From: a virus | Strand: one strand, 5' to 3' | Length of the DNA stretch: 33,972 bases | IMG/VR virus record: IMGVR_UViG_3300003498_000003 | Span: 1 to 33,972 of that record | Part shown: positions 6,745-15,639 of the stretch, one piece after another | Layout of the letters: the number at the start of each line of letters is the position of its first letter | How positions within the stretch are numbered: position 1 is the stretch's first letter | Notes under the pieces: model-generated | The model's database searches: none | Seen by the model: only the letters and a program-made list of their open reading frames with translations | What the model was told of the DNA's origin: nothing | Translations under genes and position numbers: made by a program

Positions 6745-7428
6745 ATGAGAAGAAGAGCATCAGAAATCATTAATGAACTTGAGATAAGAATCGCCCATCT
6801 TGAAAGAGAAGCTTTTTTGGGTGACTCCCTAGATTCAGTTAAGAGAAATCTCGTAAAGTTATTTGATAAGATACCTTACATGAGAGAGATTATTGCTTTA
6901 CTCAAAAAGGTATCTAATACTAGAAGCATGAAGGGGGCGAGCACTCTTGCAAAGCAACTAGTGTATATTTACGATTATGATCCTGAGTATCAAATCTTAG
7001 AAGATCATATCATGAAAACGGAGAGGACTTTGAAAGGTCGTATTGGGTTGGCTTTAGATATGCTAGTTTCGACTGCCGAACTTAAACTAGCTAGAGATCA
7101 GTCCCCTTCTGAAGTTGCTTTGAGAAAGTTTACTCAGGGAGTTCCTGCGATATTAGTTTTGGTGGCGATACTGCAACAAATTTATTTTGTAGTGACTCCC
7201 CTGCTGAGTGGTGTGCTTTTATATGCGAGTGTTACTGTTATTTTCTCTATCATTACTTATGTTTTAGCGGTGGGTTATAATAAGTTATCTGACATTTTAG
7301 AGCCAATCTTAGAGGGTAGAGGTTCACAATCTAAGCTCAGAACGAGTAGTGGTTCAATGTCTAGGGTCGCTTACGCTCTTGAAGAGGCTATTCAATATCA
7401 CAACCTAGAAGCAGAACGGTTAAAGTAA
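6745..7428 (+). CDS. Tagged-family protein with two membrane spans, 227 aa
   Basis: The first ~23 residues (M-R-R-R-A-S-E-I-I-N-E-L-E-I-R-I-A-H-L-E) are the tag shared by six proteins in this window. The rest is unlike the others: a helical middle region (residues ~25-125) and then two adjacent hydrophobic segments at ~130-175 with a short connecting turn, followed by a polar tail. That suggests membrane insertion with a helical hairpin. The ATG is preceded by ATGGAGA and by the shared leader. It is followed after two bases by another tagged gene. If tagged proteins are packaged in the head, this one could act at the host membrane during DNA entry; that is inference. Confidence 0.7.
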   Translation: MRRRASEIINELEIRIAHLEREAFLGDSLDSVKRNLVKLFDKIPYMREIIALLKKVSNTRSMKGASTLAKQLVYIYDYDPEYQILEDHIMKTERTLKGRIGLALDMLVSTAELKLARDQSPSEVALRKFTQGVPAILVLVAILQQIYFVVTPLLSGVLLYASVTVIFSIITYVLAVGYNKLSDILEPILEGRGSQSKLRTSSGSMSRVAYALEEAIQYHNLEAERLK

Positions 7429-7430
7429 CC

Positions 7431-7820
7431 ATGAAAAGATCAGCATCAGAAATAATTAATGAACTTGAGCTAAGAATCGCTCGTCTTGAGAAACAATCTT
7501 CCTCTCTTGTTTTTGAGCTTGAGGGTCACATCCACGAAGGTTCAGAGGGTGATTATTATGTTCGTAAGCGAGGAGACTTTAAGGACATCACTAGTTACAT
7601 CGAAAGTTGGTCTAATAAAATCTTAATTGCAGAAGAGGGCGATTGGGAGATAAAGTATGACTATAAGCACTTCATTGGTTTCACTGCTTCTAATGGGCTA
7701 ACAGAGCTTGAGCTGTTTTGTGTAGAAGGAGAAGGTAGGGGTGAAGTTCGTCAGCTTGAGTTGCTTCTTCGCAAAGTACTTTTAATTCCTCGTAGTGTTC
7801 GCACTGACTTCAACAAGTAA
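7431..7820 (+). CDS. Tagged-family protein, 129 aa
   Basis: Begins with M-K-R-S-A-S-E-I-I-N-E-L-E-L-R-I-A-R-L-E, the shared tag, then ~105 residues of predicted alpha/beta fold with no known motif (W-E-I-K-Y-D-Y-K-H-F near the middle). It starts two bases after the stop of the preceding tagged gene. No Shine-Dalgarno sequence is visible; instead GGTTA-AAG-TAACC directly precedes the ATG, so translation is probably coupled to the upstream gene. It lacks its own class L promoter and leader. Its tag is nearest to that of its neighbour (N-E-L-E), suggesting local duplication of the tag with a new C-terminal part. Confidence 0.7.
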   Translation: MKRSASEIINELELRIARLEKQSSSLVFELEGHIHEGSEGDYYVRKRGDFKDITSYIESWSNKILIAEEGDWEIKYDYKHFIGFTASNGLTELELFCVEGEGRGEVRQLELLLRKVLLIPRSVRTDFNK

Positions 7821-7848
7821 TCAGAAGTCATTAGATTTAGCATAAGTT

Positions 7849-8184
7849 CTAAAGACCATACCAGTGCAGATAAGCTCTGCGTATTGTCTTTAATACATCA
7901 TTCCCAAAGACATGATATTTTACATCACCCTCATAGGTTAGCGTCCATTTAGAGTGTTTATACGCTATGAGGTGATGCCACTTTTGTCTTCGGTCTAAAG
8001 TAATCAAGATAGTTAGATTTGTATCTTGATTGTGAACAAACACAATACCGTCATGATTTCTATCGTATGAGAAGCCACACTCAGACAGGACAGTAAAGAT
8101 GTACTTAGGGTAGGATAAACCTTTGAAGTTTGCTTCTAAGCAAACCCTAATCTCACCTTGCTTCTGTGTGTACGACTTGTTCAT
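7849..8184 (-). CDS. Hypothetical protein, 111 aa
   Basis: 111 residues from ATG 8184 (GAGGG eight bases upstream); a TTG two codons earlier is possible. Composition is mixed with several aromatic residues and a G-I-V-F-V-H-N-Q-D-T-N-L-T-I-L-I-T-L beta-hairpin-like segment, suggesting a small alpha/beta fold. No motif is recognised. A degenerate class A element precedes it. It converges on the tagged gene at 7431-7820, with 28 bases between the stops and no clear terminator hairpin. Confidence 0.6.
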   Translation of the reverse strand: MNKSYTQKQGEIRVCLEANFKGLSYPKYIFTVLSECGFSYDRNHDGIVFVHNQDTNLTILITLDRRQKWHHLIAYKHSKWTLTYEGDVKYHVFGNDVLKTIRRAYLHWYGL

Positions 8185-8190
8185 TATCAA

Positions 8191-8213
8191 TACCCTCTAT
8201 TAGTAAGGGGTAG
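8191..8213 (-). promoter_or_regulatory. Degenerate class A promoter-like element
   Basis: Minus strand CTACCCCTTACTAATAGA then GGGTA, only partly matching the GTAACCCCTTATTTATA consensus, very close to the start at 8184. Confidence 0.3.
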
Positions 8214-8224
8214 TAATAAAAAGA

Positions 8225-8422
8225 CTACACTATATCATCGACCTCCAATGGAAACTCTTCATTGAGATCCTCCTCACTTAGAGTAGTGATGAACTCAAAG
8301 ATATCTCTTGCTGTTGCCAAGATGTCGGTAATCGTAGGGTATGCTTGCTCTTGGTTTGAGGCATATTTGCGAGAGTGATACTCTTCAGCCATTTTCAGAG
8401 CTTGATAGACGGACTCGTTCAT
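8225..8422 (-). CDS. Hypothetical acidic protein, 65 aa
   Basis: A 65-residue acidic, helical protein (N-E-S-V-Y-Q-A-L-K-M-A-E-E-Y-H-S-R ... E-D-L-N-E-E-F-P-L-E-V-D-D). No motif recognised. The ATG has AAGGAG eight bases upstream, and this ribosome binding site lies in one arm of a 16-bp inverted repeat (8427-8442 with 8466-8481), so access may depend on where transcription starts. It is followed after ~35 bases by the 111-aa gene. Confidence 0.6.
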   Translation of the reverse strand: MNESVYQALKMAEEYHSRKYASNQEQAYPTITDILATARDIFEFITTLSEEDLNEEFPLEVDDIV

Positions 8423-8426
8423 AGGT

Positions 8427-8481
8427 AATCTCCTTGATGTGGTTGCATCGTAATGATTATTTATACCACCTCAAGGAGATT
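8427..8481 (-). promoter_or_regulatory. Long-range hairpin sequestering a ribosome binding site
   Basis: Arms 8427-8442 and 8466-8481 are complementary at 15 of 16 positions and the arm nearest the gene contains AAGGAG of the 65-aa gene. The loop carries GGTATAAATAA. A transcript starting upstream would hide the site; one starting in the loop would not. Confidence 0.5.
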
Positions 8482-8489
8482 ATCAATCA

Positions 8490-8753
8490 TTACAGAGTGA
8501 AGATGCCTGTTGCAATGGATCTGAAGCTAACACACGCATTGTCCATCATATCTGGGACACGCATTTCGAGTTCTAAGAACCTTTTAGCGAGTGCTTGATA
8601 GATGACCATAATGTCCTCGTCATCGTACCCTTCATCCCCTCTATTTTCCTCGAAAGAGACAGATCCGATGACCTTAGCATGGCTAATCATTTCCATCATG
8701 GGGATTTGGTTGATGTAATCAATCCATTCTTCGATTGTAGCTAGATCTTCCAT
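8490..8753 (-). CDS. Hypothetical acidic protein, 87 aa
   Basis: 87 residues from ATG 8753 (M-E-D-L-A-T-I-E-E-W), one base after the stop of the giant gene; the open frame extends further upstream but would overlap it. AAGGAT nine bases upstream serves as the ribosome binding site. It contains an acidic loop (N-R-G-D-E-G-Y-D-D-E-D) and otherwise helical sequence. No family is recognised. It is probably cotranscribed with the 2191-residue gene. Confidence 0.6.
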   Translation of the reverse strand: MEDLATIEEWIDYINQIPMMEMISHAKVIGSVSFEENRGDEGYDDEDIMVIYQALAKRFLELEMRVPDMMDNACVSFRSIATGIFTL

Positions 8754-8754
8754 A

Positions 8755-11700
8755 TTATTTATCCTTTCTTGCTCTTTGAGCTTCAATGAGATCGGGATCT
8801 TCTTCGCCTTCGATCAACTCGGCAACAATTTGCCCTGCGTAGTTTTCAAGTCTTAACTGTTCCCAAACAGCAAGTAAACAAGGATCTTGAGAGTCTTCCC
8901 AAAGTTTGCGATCTGACACCTGTTCAGAGGTCAACTCTGAACCAAGTTTAACTCTCTGATGCACATTTTCAGCACTGTACTGACTGTTATCAGAACGCTC
9001 TTGACCAACAGACCTACTTTGTAGTGATCTTTGACCTGGACGGGGAGTTCTGTAATCAGTTTGAGGGTCAATCAAGTCATACTTCTTCATGAAAGCACCC
9101 AAAGCATCAACAGAACCTACAAGACGAGTAACTCTATCACGAAGCCCCTTATTTGCATACCATGCAGTCTTAAACGCTTCTGGGTACTGAGCGATGACCT
9201 TTTTCCAATCAAGAGGCTGACCTTTAACTTTAACTTTGTCAATCTCCTGCTCCCAACACCAAGGGTCTTCTATATTAAAGAGATCCAATGGGGTGTTAAG
9301 GAAATCGTTTACATCGAGGTTCGCTTCAAGTGCTTTTTTCTTAAGATAAGCGTTAGCAATCTTCATGGAAATAGATCCGTCTTTAAGATGCAAGGTCATC
9401 GACCCACCACCACCGTACAAACCCCACAGTTTCTCACCTACCGCAACAGTGTACTCAACGGATCGCTTTGATTTAGGTGGTGGTGGTTTAGATATGTTTG
9501 CCTCGTACTCAGCAGATCTTCTGTCATAAGCCTCAATCTCTTCCTGTGAAGCACTTAAATCAACAGCAGGACGAGGATTAAGTTGTGTGATCCAATCGGT
9601 GTCTTTATTTATTGACTGAGTTGTCCCTCTATCAAGTCGAACCTTAATTTGACTGGAAGTTACATCGGTAACCTCCCCCTGTTCGTTATACAACTGTGGA
9701 TAGCTATTTCTTACAAACTCGCTATCAAGCACGAAACGATCACCTACTTGCCACTTTTCGTTGGTAGGGAGTACAGGTCGGTTACCGAGAGCATTTGCCT
9801 TAGCTTCTTTCCATACTCGCATCGCTTCTACATAAGCTCTTTTATCATTTGCTTTGACTTTGTTAGTCACGATGTCAGCACAGATCACCAACAGCTTTTG
9901 AAGATCAACAGTACCTGGATATTCACCCATTATCTGTTTTACAGCTTGTACATACACTTGGTCAGGTGAGCTAAATGGTACATTTCCTAGTAGACCCGTA
10001 AGATCGATGGAAAATGTAAACCCATACTTAGGCCATACAGCATAACCACTATATCTTCCACTTCCAGGACTGCCTGCGGCCATACATTTAATTTCTTTTA
10101 TCCCCATGCGTTTCGCAGTGGCAATCTCAGCGAATAAGAACCTCGGAGAAAAACCTCTAGGAGCACAAGGTTTAGCCATAACATAGTTATTATTAATAAC
10201 AGTAGAAGAAATATCGATGTTACCACTCTCGATGTATCTGTTCTCCGTTAGTCTTAATGTACCTGTCGTAGCTGATGCTTGAGTGTCTCCCAGAATATAG
10301 TCTGCAACAGCAGGACCCCCCATTAGGTCTATGCGTTGCTTCTGCATCTCAGTAAGACTAGTACCATCTCTGTTAAATCTGCTAGCCAACCATATATCAG
10401 CGTCATCATAACGACTTGGGTCGAAAGTGATATGGCTGAGTGGGTTTGCATCATACTCTTCAAGTTCTTTTTCAGCTCTTGATAGATTTTCTTCTGTCGG
10501 GTTAAGAACAGATCTAAGCATAGCAGGGGTTTTAATAGCAATACCTGTATCAGAAACACGAGCATCAAGTCGCTTAGTGAGGTCAGATTTCAAACCATTA
10601 ACAATAATGTCTTGGAAGAAATCTTGATCTGCTTCATTGACCAGAGATTTAATCTGATCAATGGATAGCATATCAAAGTCATCTTTAACAGTAGCTCTCT
10701 CTTTAATGTCTGTACCCTCAAGGAGAACTAAACGCTTAACAGGTTCGTTAGCCCCTTCTTCAACATAACCCTCATCCCCAACAGTAAGAGGCTTAACATA
10801 ACCCATGCTGTTGAAGAGTTGGTTGAGCTTGACTTCAAGAGTTTCATCTGTGGCATTGAATACAAACTCGTCTGTCTTTAACCACTCGTCACCTAACTCG
10901 TCTGAAGGGTCTTTGAACCAAATATAGACAACATAAGCCTTACCCTCTTCAAGCTCCCTACGCTCAAGAGAGAGAGCGTTTTTAAGGTCCACTTTGAGTC
11001 TACGAGCATTGTCGCTGACAGTACCTTCAGACTCCGAGTCTGGTGCAAAGGTAGCGTCAATGTAGATTTCTTCTACTTGTTCAGATTGACCACCACGATA
11101 AGCACGAGCAGTTCTTTGCTTTAATAGTTCAGAATCAAACCCTTTACCACGATCAAGGTGGATGACTTTAGTGAAGGTTTGGAAGTTAAAACCACGAGCG
11201 TAGTTATCAGAACATACAGCAGTTGCGAGGCTATCGTTCTCTGCGACATACTTCTCTGAGATGTCCATAGCCCAAGTAGACTCGGTTTCAGTGTCTTCCT
11301 CTTCAGATGCCACCTTGCTGTAGATACCTGAGTCGATATACTTCGCATCGAAAGCTTCAAAGCCCATGTTGTCTTCTTCTTCCACCCCAGCAACAACTTT
11401 ACCGTTTTGATAGAAGATGATTTCTTTAGCCCAAAGAAGAGCATGGACCTTATCTCTACGGATCTTACTGTTCTTTTTAATGAGAGACTCAGCAAGTTTT
11501 TTACTCGAACTGAAATAGAGGCATTTCTCTTCATTATTGTCTCTAAAGATTTTAGACCCTACATCTGCCTTAAACATCCCCTCAGAGGATGTCTTAATAA
11601 GACGGTCTAAAGCTGTTTTCACTTTAGCTGTAGCTTTAGTGAGATCTTGGTATGGCTTACTCTTTGTCCGATCATATAAGTCGCCTGAGTTTTCCTTTAA

Positions 11701-14700
11701 CTCATTAAGTTTATGCCTAAGATCACGATACTTAGACACCATTGCTTTCAGCTCACCCGAAATGGATTTAGCCTGCTTTTTGTACTTTTCCTGTATGGCT
11801 TGTGGCATACGAGTAGTAAGAGTACGAGACTTAAGTTTCTGAAGTTGTGGTAGAGAAACCTCTTGATAGTTAACACCCATCTTGTCATAAGCAATGTCTG
11901 TCTTAGGTGCAAAATAAGAGTTCTCTTTGACCCAATTATAGAACTGTTCTCTTAGTTTGGGGTCTGGGTTAAGGGCAACCATACGACCTGCAAGAACCTT
12001 ACCGTATTTCTCTGCAAAGGCTTTCTCACTCTTTTTAGTAGGTACTTTACCTTTAGCTAGAGTAGCGAGCCTATAAAGGTCAACAGGATCACGATCAAGT
12101 GCTGAAGCAGTTAAGAAAACTTTACGAGGATGTCCAAGAGAAGACACTGCGTAGTTTTTATCTTTTCCTCCTTGTCCTTTTTCAAAGATCTCATTGATCT
12201 CATCAAAGAAGCAAGCATAGTATCTCTCTTGGTACTTTTTATTCAAAGCAGGAGAGGATTTAACCTTAGCTTCCTTCTTGAGTTTGTTATACACCCTACG
12301 AGACTTAGCAAGTTCTTTCTTCTTTGCATCCTTTTCAGAGGGTGAAAGAGCAGGATAAGAAACGAGTTCTTGGACAGTCCTTACCTCGTTTCTACTAGAA
12401 GCTGTGCGAACAATAGTCGGGTCAATCAAGTTTCCGATTTGAAAATCAACTTCTTTTCTTGAAACCTCTCGACCATTCTTATACTTAACTTCATAGGTGA
12501 TGGTTGCTTCTTTGCCATGATGTTTATTCTCACGAGCAAGACGACTTGTATCCGCAATGATCTGTTTGCCATTATCCATGTCTAAGAGGATATCATCAAT
12601 GCCCTCAGAGGCCCTAAAGTCTACAACAAAGTCCTCATAAGACACTTCATCAATGCGACCAAGCACGAGTTTTTGCCAATTAGGGGTCTTTTCAACCTCT
12701 CCGTCTGCACGAACAAAGTCATCTCCACCTTCTACCATGAACCTAAGAACCTCTTTCTTCAAGTTTCCGACAAGGCTCTTAGGTGAAACATAAAGAAATC
12801 TTCGTTCATCTCCACCTTGCTCCATCTCCTCATTGATTGCTTTTTTGATTGCAACAAGAGAGGTAAGAGTCTTTCCAACACCAGTATCAAGAGCTACTAC
12901 ACCCTGCATACCAGATGATTCAAGCCAAGCGGCCGCTTCTTTTTGTTTGTTGTTTAACTTGAACTGACCACGAGGAGTCTCTGCAACGAATCCACCAAGA
13001 GCTTCGGGAGTGAAACGCTCAGTGTTCTCAACAGTAAGAGCGTTCTGTTTAGCTCTAAGTTTTGCATAATACTCGTCCATGAACTTAGAAGCAGAAGCAC
13101 TTAAAGCTACAGAACCTAAAGACTCACGAATGAGTTCAAAGTCTTCGGGAGAAAAAGTAAAGAATGGATTACGACCTTTATGCCCATCGGGGAGTTTTGG
13201 GTCATTAAGTGTACTAATACTAGTCACTTTCTCAGCAAGATCCTTCATAATGTTTCGGTCAGCCTTACTCTCGTTTTCACCTGGTATACCTAGAGTAAGA
13301 ACACCAGTCTTTGGGTTGACTGTGATGTAAGGTTCAATGAGTCTTTGCTTATACTCCCATTTGTCTCCCTTTTTGACCTTATCAAGAGTGGACACATTTC
13401 CTTTACTATCAAAAGCGATACGATCTGTTTCAACTTTCTTAGTACGACCATTCTCTTTTTTGACATAGCCACCTTCGATAAAGCGACCTTCCATGTTCAA
13501 TATAGTGTCGATTTCATATCCTGCATACCGACCTGCTATGATGATTTCTTTATCTTTACCCTTAGAATCTTTCAAAGTGGTAAGTTGGAAAGTCTTGGAC
13601 AGACCTTCTGACCCCTTTATCTCTCTAAATGAAGGAGTCAAGACCTTATCTTTGAGAGTTGGGTCGAGGTCGGGATTTCTGCCTAGATTTATTCTGTTCA
13701 AGGCTTCTTGCAAAAGATCTTTGTGGTGGACTGGGTTGAATGTGTTCCCCGATGGGTACTTGAAGCAAGCAATCTTAACTTTACGATCTGAATAGACAAT
13801 CTTTTTCCCATCCCAATCGGGGTAGTTTTCGACTGTGATTATCTCGGTAGAAATATCAGGCTGAATTAGCCTCTTCTTCTGTTCTTTTTTACGCTTATTA
13901 ATAACCTTTTTAGCTAAATCTTCCATGTTATTAAAGCGTTTGTAAGTGTTGCCAAGATTATCAGTGAAATCAGTGCTATATACACCTTTAATAAGAGGTT
14001 TCATAGCTTGTCGGTAGTTGAACACTTCCTTACTATGAGCGGCTTTATTGTCGCAGATTGCTCTGAACTGTAAGAGTTTATCAAACAGTCTAACTGCTCG
14101 GTTGTAAAACTTGAGGCGAGATTTAGGTACAACATACTTAAATCTTGGTCTACCTCTTGAGTCGTACCCCGCTTCTGGCTCACCAGTAGGGAGTCTGCCA
14201 AAACCATCTTTAAATCGAGGTACAGAGAACTCTTTAGAACGAATCTGAGCTTCTTTTATCTGCCGAATAATGCTTTTATTCTTCTCTTCTTCACCAGGCT
14301 CATAAGAAAGAGTAGGTTTACCACTCTCATCCTTTTCGATTGAACACTTAGGGGCAACGAAAAAATCGTTGGGGTCAGTGCTTATGTCGTAGACTCTCTC
14401 CTCTTCAACTAAGCTCTCTAAAGCAAGAATGACCTCTTTATCTTTTTTAGAGAAAACAGGTTCTTTAGGTTTACTTCGAGGCTTAGGGATCTTAGTGGCT
14501 TGCTGATCGTAGGCAACTGTGAGATACGCTACCCCACCATCAACATAGGTAGGTCTAGTCTCGACATGATAACCTTCTTCAATTAAAGAAGATTTGAGCT
14601 TCACATCTCTGATTTTCTTTAACTTAGCGGCCTTTTCGATCTCACCTGCGACCATCTTACTTGAGTTCGCTATTAAATCGCTGATCTCATCACCAACAGA

Positions 14701-15330
14701 GAACTGCACATATCTAATGTTAAACTTAGGATTGCTTTTAACTTCTGTAACCACATTAAAACCAAGCATATTAAAGGCTTGTTTGATGTAATCTGCATAA
14801 AAGGCGATTGTTCTTTTGAAGTCTGAACTACCTGCGGCACCTTTGAGTTGCCCTATGACCATGTTGATGTCGGTACCTGAAAGTACAGCAGTAAGACCTT
14901 GATTGATGTTGCCATCAATCACAGCGAGTCGGGCTTCGACTTTAGTTGCAAGCTCTCTTGTACCTCGTGGTGCTTTGATAGCGTACTTTTGCAGTAAGTA
15001 CCTCCAACTCTTAGCGAAATCATTTTTAAGGGTTGAAACCTCAAGTATTTCCCCAGGAGATGGGGTGATGCTGTCTTTAAGACACTTTTCGTAAAGCATC
15101 TTAAAGTATTCGTCTACAAGGCAAATATTGTAATATATTTCAAAGGAGTCAGTCACCTCTTTGCGTCTGATCTTGACGATCTTGCCTTTTATTGGTTCAC
15201 CGTCTTTATCGGTCTCTTCTACTTGTTGTCCTTTTGCATTAAGAACAGGTACATAAGCAAAGTTCTTGACCACCATGTCATAGAGTTTACCTCTATACGG
15301 TTTTACAATGCGATTTCTTCTTACAGCCAT
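8755..15330 (-). CDS. Giant SNF2/superfamily 2 helicase-domain protein, polyvalent-type
   Basis: 2191 residues. An ~800-residue N-terminal region has no recognised domain. A helicase core follows: Walker A A-L-D-T-G-V-G-K-T-L-T-S (~817), Walker B F-F-D-E-I-N (~1042), motif III L-T-A-S (~1075) and motif VI Q-R-T-A-R-A-Y-R-G-G-Q (~1405). The ~750-residue C-terminal part includes G-Y-A-V-W-P-K-Y-G-F (~1765), resembling a GNAT-like domain seen in phage polyvalent proteins. Such giant proteins can be packaged in virions and injected to protect or process incoming DNA (compare P1 DarB), but no methyltransferase motif is visible here. A class L promoter-like element and AAAGGAG precede the ATG, consistent with late synthesis. 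Confidence 0.85.
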   Translation of the reverse strand: MAVRRNRIVKPYRGKLYDMVVKNFAYVPVLNAKGQQVEETDKDGEPIKGKIVKIRRKEVTDSFEIYYNICLVDEYFKMLYEKCLKDSITPSPGEILEVSTLKNDFAKSWRYLLQKYAIKAPRGTRELATKVEARLAVIDGNINQGLTAVLSGTDINMVIGQLKGAAGSSDFKRTIAFYADYIKQAFNMLGFNVVTEVKSNPKFNIRYVQFSVGDEISDLIANSSKMVAGEIEKAAKLKKIRDVKLKSSLIEEGYHVETRPTYVDGGVAYLTVAYDQQATKIPKPRSKPKEPVFSKKDKEVILALESLVEEERVYDISTDPNDFFVAPKCSIEKDESGKPTLSYEPGEEEKNKSIIRQIKEAQIRSKEFSVPRFKDGFGRLPTGEPEAGYDSRGRPRFKYVVPKSRLKFYNRAVRLFDKLLQFRAICDNKAAHSKEVFNYRQAMKPLIKGVYSTDFTDNLGNTYKRFNNMEDLAKKVINKRKKEQKKRLIQPDISTEIITVENYPDWDGKKIVYSDRKVKIACFKYPSGNTFNPVHHKDLLQEALNRINLGRNPDLDPTLKDKVLTPSFREIKGSEGLSKTFQLTTLKDSKGKDKEIIIAGRYAGYEIDTILNMEGRFIEGGYVKKENGRTKKVETDRIAFDSKGNVSTLDKVKKGDKWEYKQRLIEPYITVNPKTGVLTLGIPGENESKADRNIMKDLAEKVTSISTLNDPKLPDGHKGRNPFFTFSPEDFELIRESLGSVALSASASKFMDEYYAKLRAKQNALTVENTERFTPEALGGFVAETPRGQFKLNNKQKEAAAWLESSGMQGVVALDTGVGKTLTSLVAIKKAINEEMEQGGDERRFLYVSPKSLVGNLKKEVLRFMVEGGDDFVRADGEVEKTPNWQKLVLGRIDEVSYEDFVVDFRASEGIDDILLDMDNGKQIIADTSRLARENKHHGKEATITYEVKYKNGREVSRKEVDFQIGNLIDPTIVRTASSRNEVRTVQELVSYPALSPSEKDAKKKELAKSRRVYNKLKKEAKVKSSPALNKKYQERYYACFFDEINEIFEKGQGGKDKNYAVSSLGHPRKVFLTASALDRDPVDLYRLATLAKGKVPTKKSEKAFAEKYGKVLAGRMVALNPDPKLREQFYNWVKENSYFAPKTDIAYDKMGVNYQEVSLPQLQKLKSRTLTTRMPQAIQEKYKKQAKSISGELKAMVSKYRDLRHKLNELKENSGDLYDRTKSKPYQDLTKATAKVKTALDRLIKTSSEGMFKADVGSKIFRDNNEEKCLYFSSSKKLAESLIKKNSKIRRDKVHALLWAKEIIFYQNGKVVAGVEEEDNMGFEAFDAKYIDSGIYSKVASEEEDTETESTWAMDISEKYVAENDSLATAVCSDNYARGFNFQTFTKVIHLDRGKGFDSELLKQRTARAYRGGQSEQVEEIYIDATFAPDSESEGTVSDNARRLKVDLKNALSLERRELEEGKAYVVYIWFKDPSDELGDEWLKTDEFVFNATDETLEVKLNQLFNSMGYVKPLTVGDEGYVEEGANEPVKRLVLLEGTDIKERATVKDDFDMLSIDQIKSLVNEADQDFFQDIIVNGLKSDLTKRLDARVSDTGIAIKTPAMLRSVLNPTEENLSRAEKELEEYDANPLSHITFDPSRYDDADIWLASRFNRDGTSLTEMQKQRIDLMGGPAVADYILGDTQASATTGTLRLTENRYIESGNIDISSTVINNNYVMAKPCAPRGFSPRFLFAEIATAKRMGIKEIKCMAAGSPGSGRYSGYAVWPKYGFTFSIDLTGLLGNVPFSSPDQVYVQAVKQIMGEYPGTVDLQKLLVICADIVTNKVKANDKRAYVEAMRVWKEAKANALGNRPVLPTNEKWQVGDRFVLDSEFVRNSYPQLYNEQGEVTDVTSSQIKVRLDRGTTQSINKDTDWITQLNPRPAVDLSASQEEIEAYDRRSAEYEANISKPPPPKSKRSVEYTVAVGEKLWGLYGGGGSMTLHLKDGSISMKIANAYLKKKALEANLDVNDFLNTPLDLFNIEDPWCWEQEIDKVKVKGQPLDWKKVIAQYPEAFKTAWYANKGLRDRVTRLVGSVDALGAFMKKYDLIDPQTDYRTPRPGQRSLQSRSVGQERSDNSQYSAENVHQRVKLGSELTSEQVSDRKLWEDSQDPCLLAVWEQLRLENYAGQIVAELIEGEEDPDLIEAQRARKDK

Positions 15331-15370
15331 TGTGTTCTCCTTTGAGTTTAAATCTACAAGTATTAACAGT

Positions 15371-15387
15371 AATAGATAAACTACAAA
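15371..15387 (-). promoter_or_regulatory. Class L promoter-like element, before giant helicase gene
   Basis: Minus strand TTTGTAGTTTATCTATT, 41 bases before the ATG. Its flank GGATTGA (overlapping the upstream stop codon) is also found beside the copy at 22523. Confidence 0.55.
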
Positions 15388-15639
15388 TCAATCCTCTATC
15401 AGGAATCCTTGATTCCTAAGTTTGATTGTTAAGTGTGCCAGCTTGATCGGGTCATTAGAAGTGATCACAATTTTATGGTCTTCAATTATACTCACATCCC
15501 AATCCTCTCGTTGTAGATTGCGTATGAACTTTTCTCCAAAAGGATACTCTTGAGGGTGTATCGTGATGTCGTACTTTTGAGTCATCACTTCTGCGACCCA
15601 TCTTTTTACGATGTCTTTAGGTAAGATCTTATCGGTCAT
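15388..15639 (-). CDS. Hypothetical protein, 83 aa
   Basis: An 83-residue alpha/beta protein (W-D-V-S-I-I-E-D-H-K-I-V-I-T beta hairpin, then a helix and L-R-N-Q-G-F-L-I-E-D). It starts in a 4-base ATGA overlap with the sigma-like gene, so the pair is translationally coupled. The pairing hints at a partner role for the sigma-like factor, as with T4 gp55 and gp33, but there is no sequence proof. Its stop codon touches the class L element of the giant gene. Confidence 0.6.
   Translation of the reverse strand: MTDKILPKDIVKRWVAEVMTQKYDITIHPQEYPFGEKFIRNLQREDWDVSIIEDHKIVITSNDPIKLAHLTIKLRNQGFLIED

Noticed and set aside
8755-15330. DarB-like methyltransferase domain in the giant protein
   Set aside because: I see no N-P-P-Y/D-P-P-Y motif or SAM-binding glycine motif, so only the helicase core is claimed.
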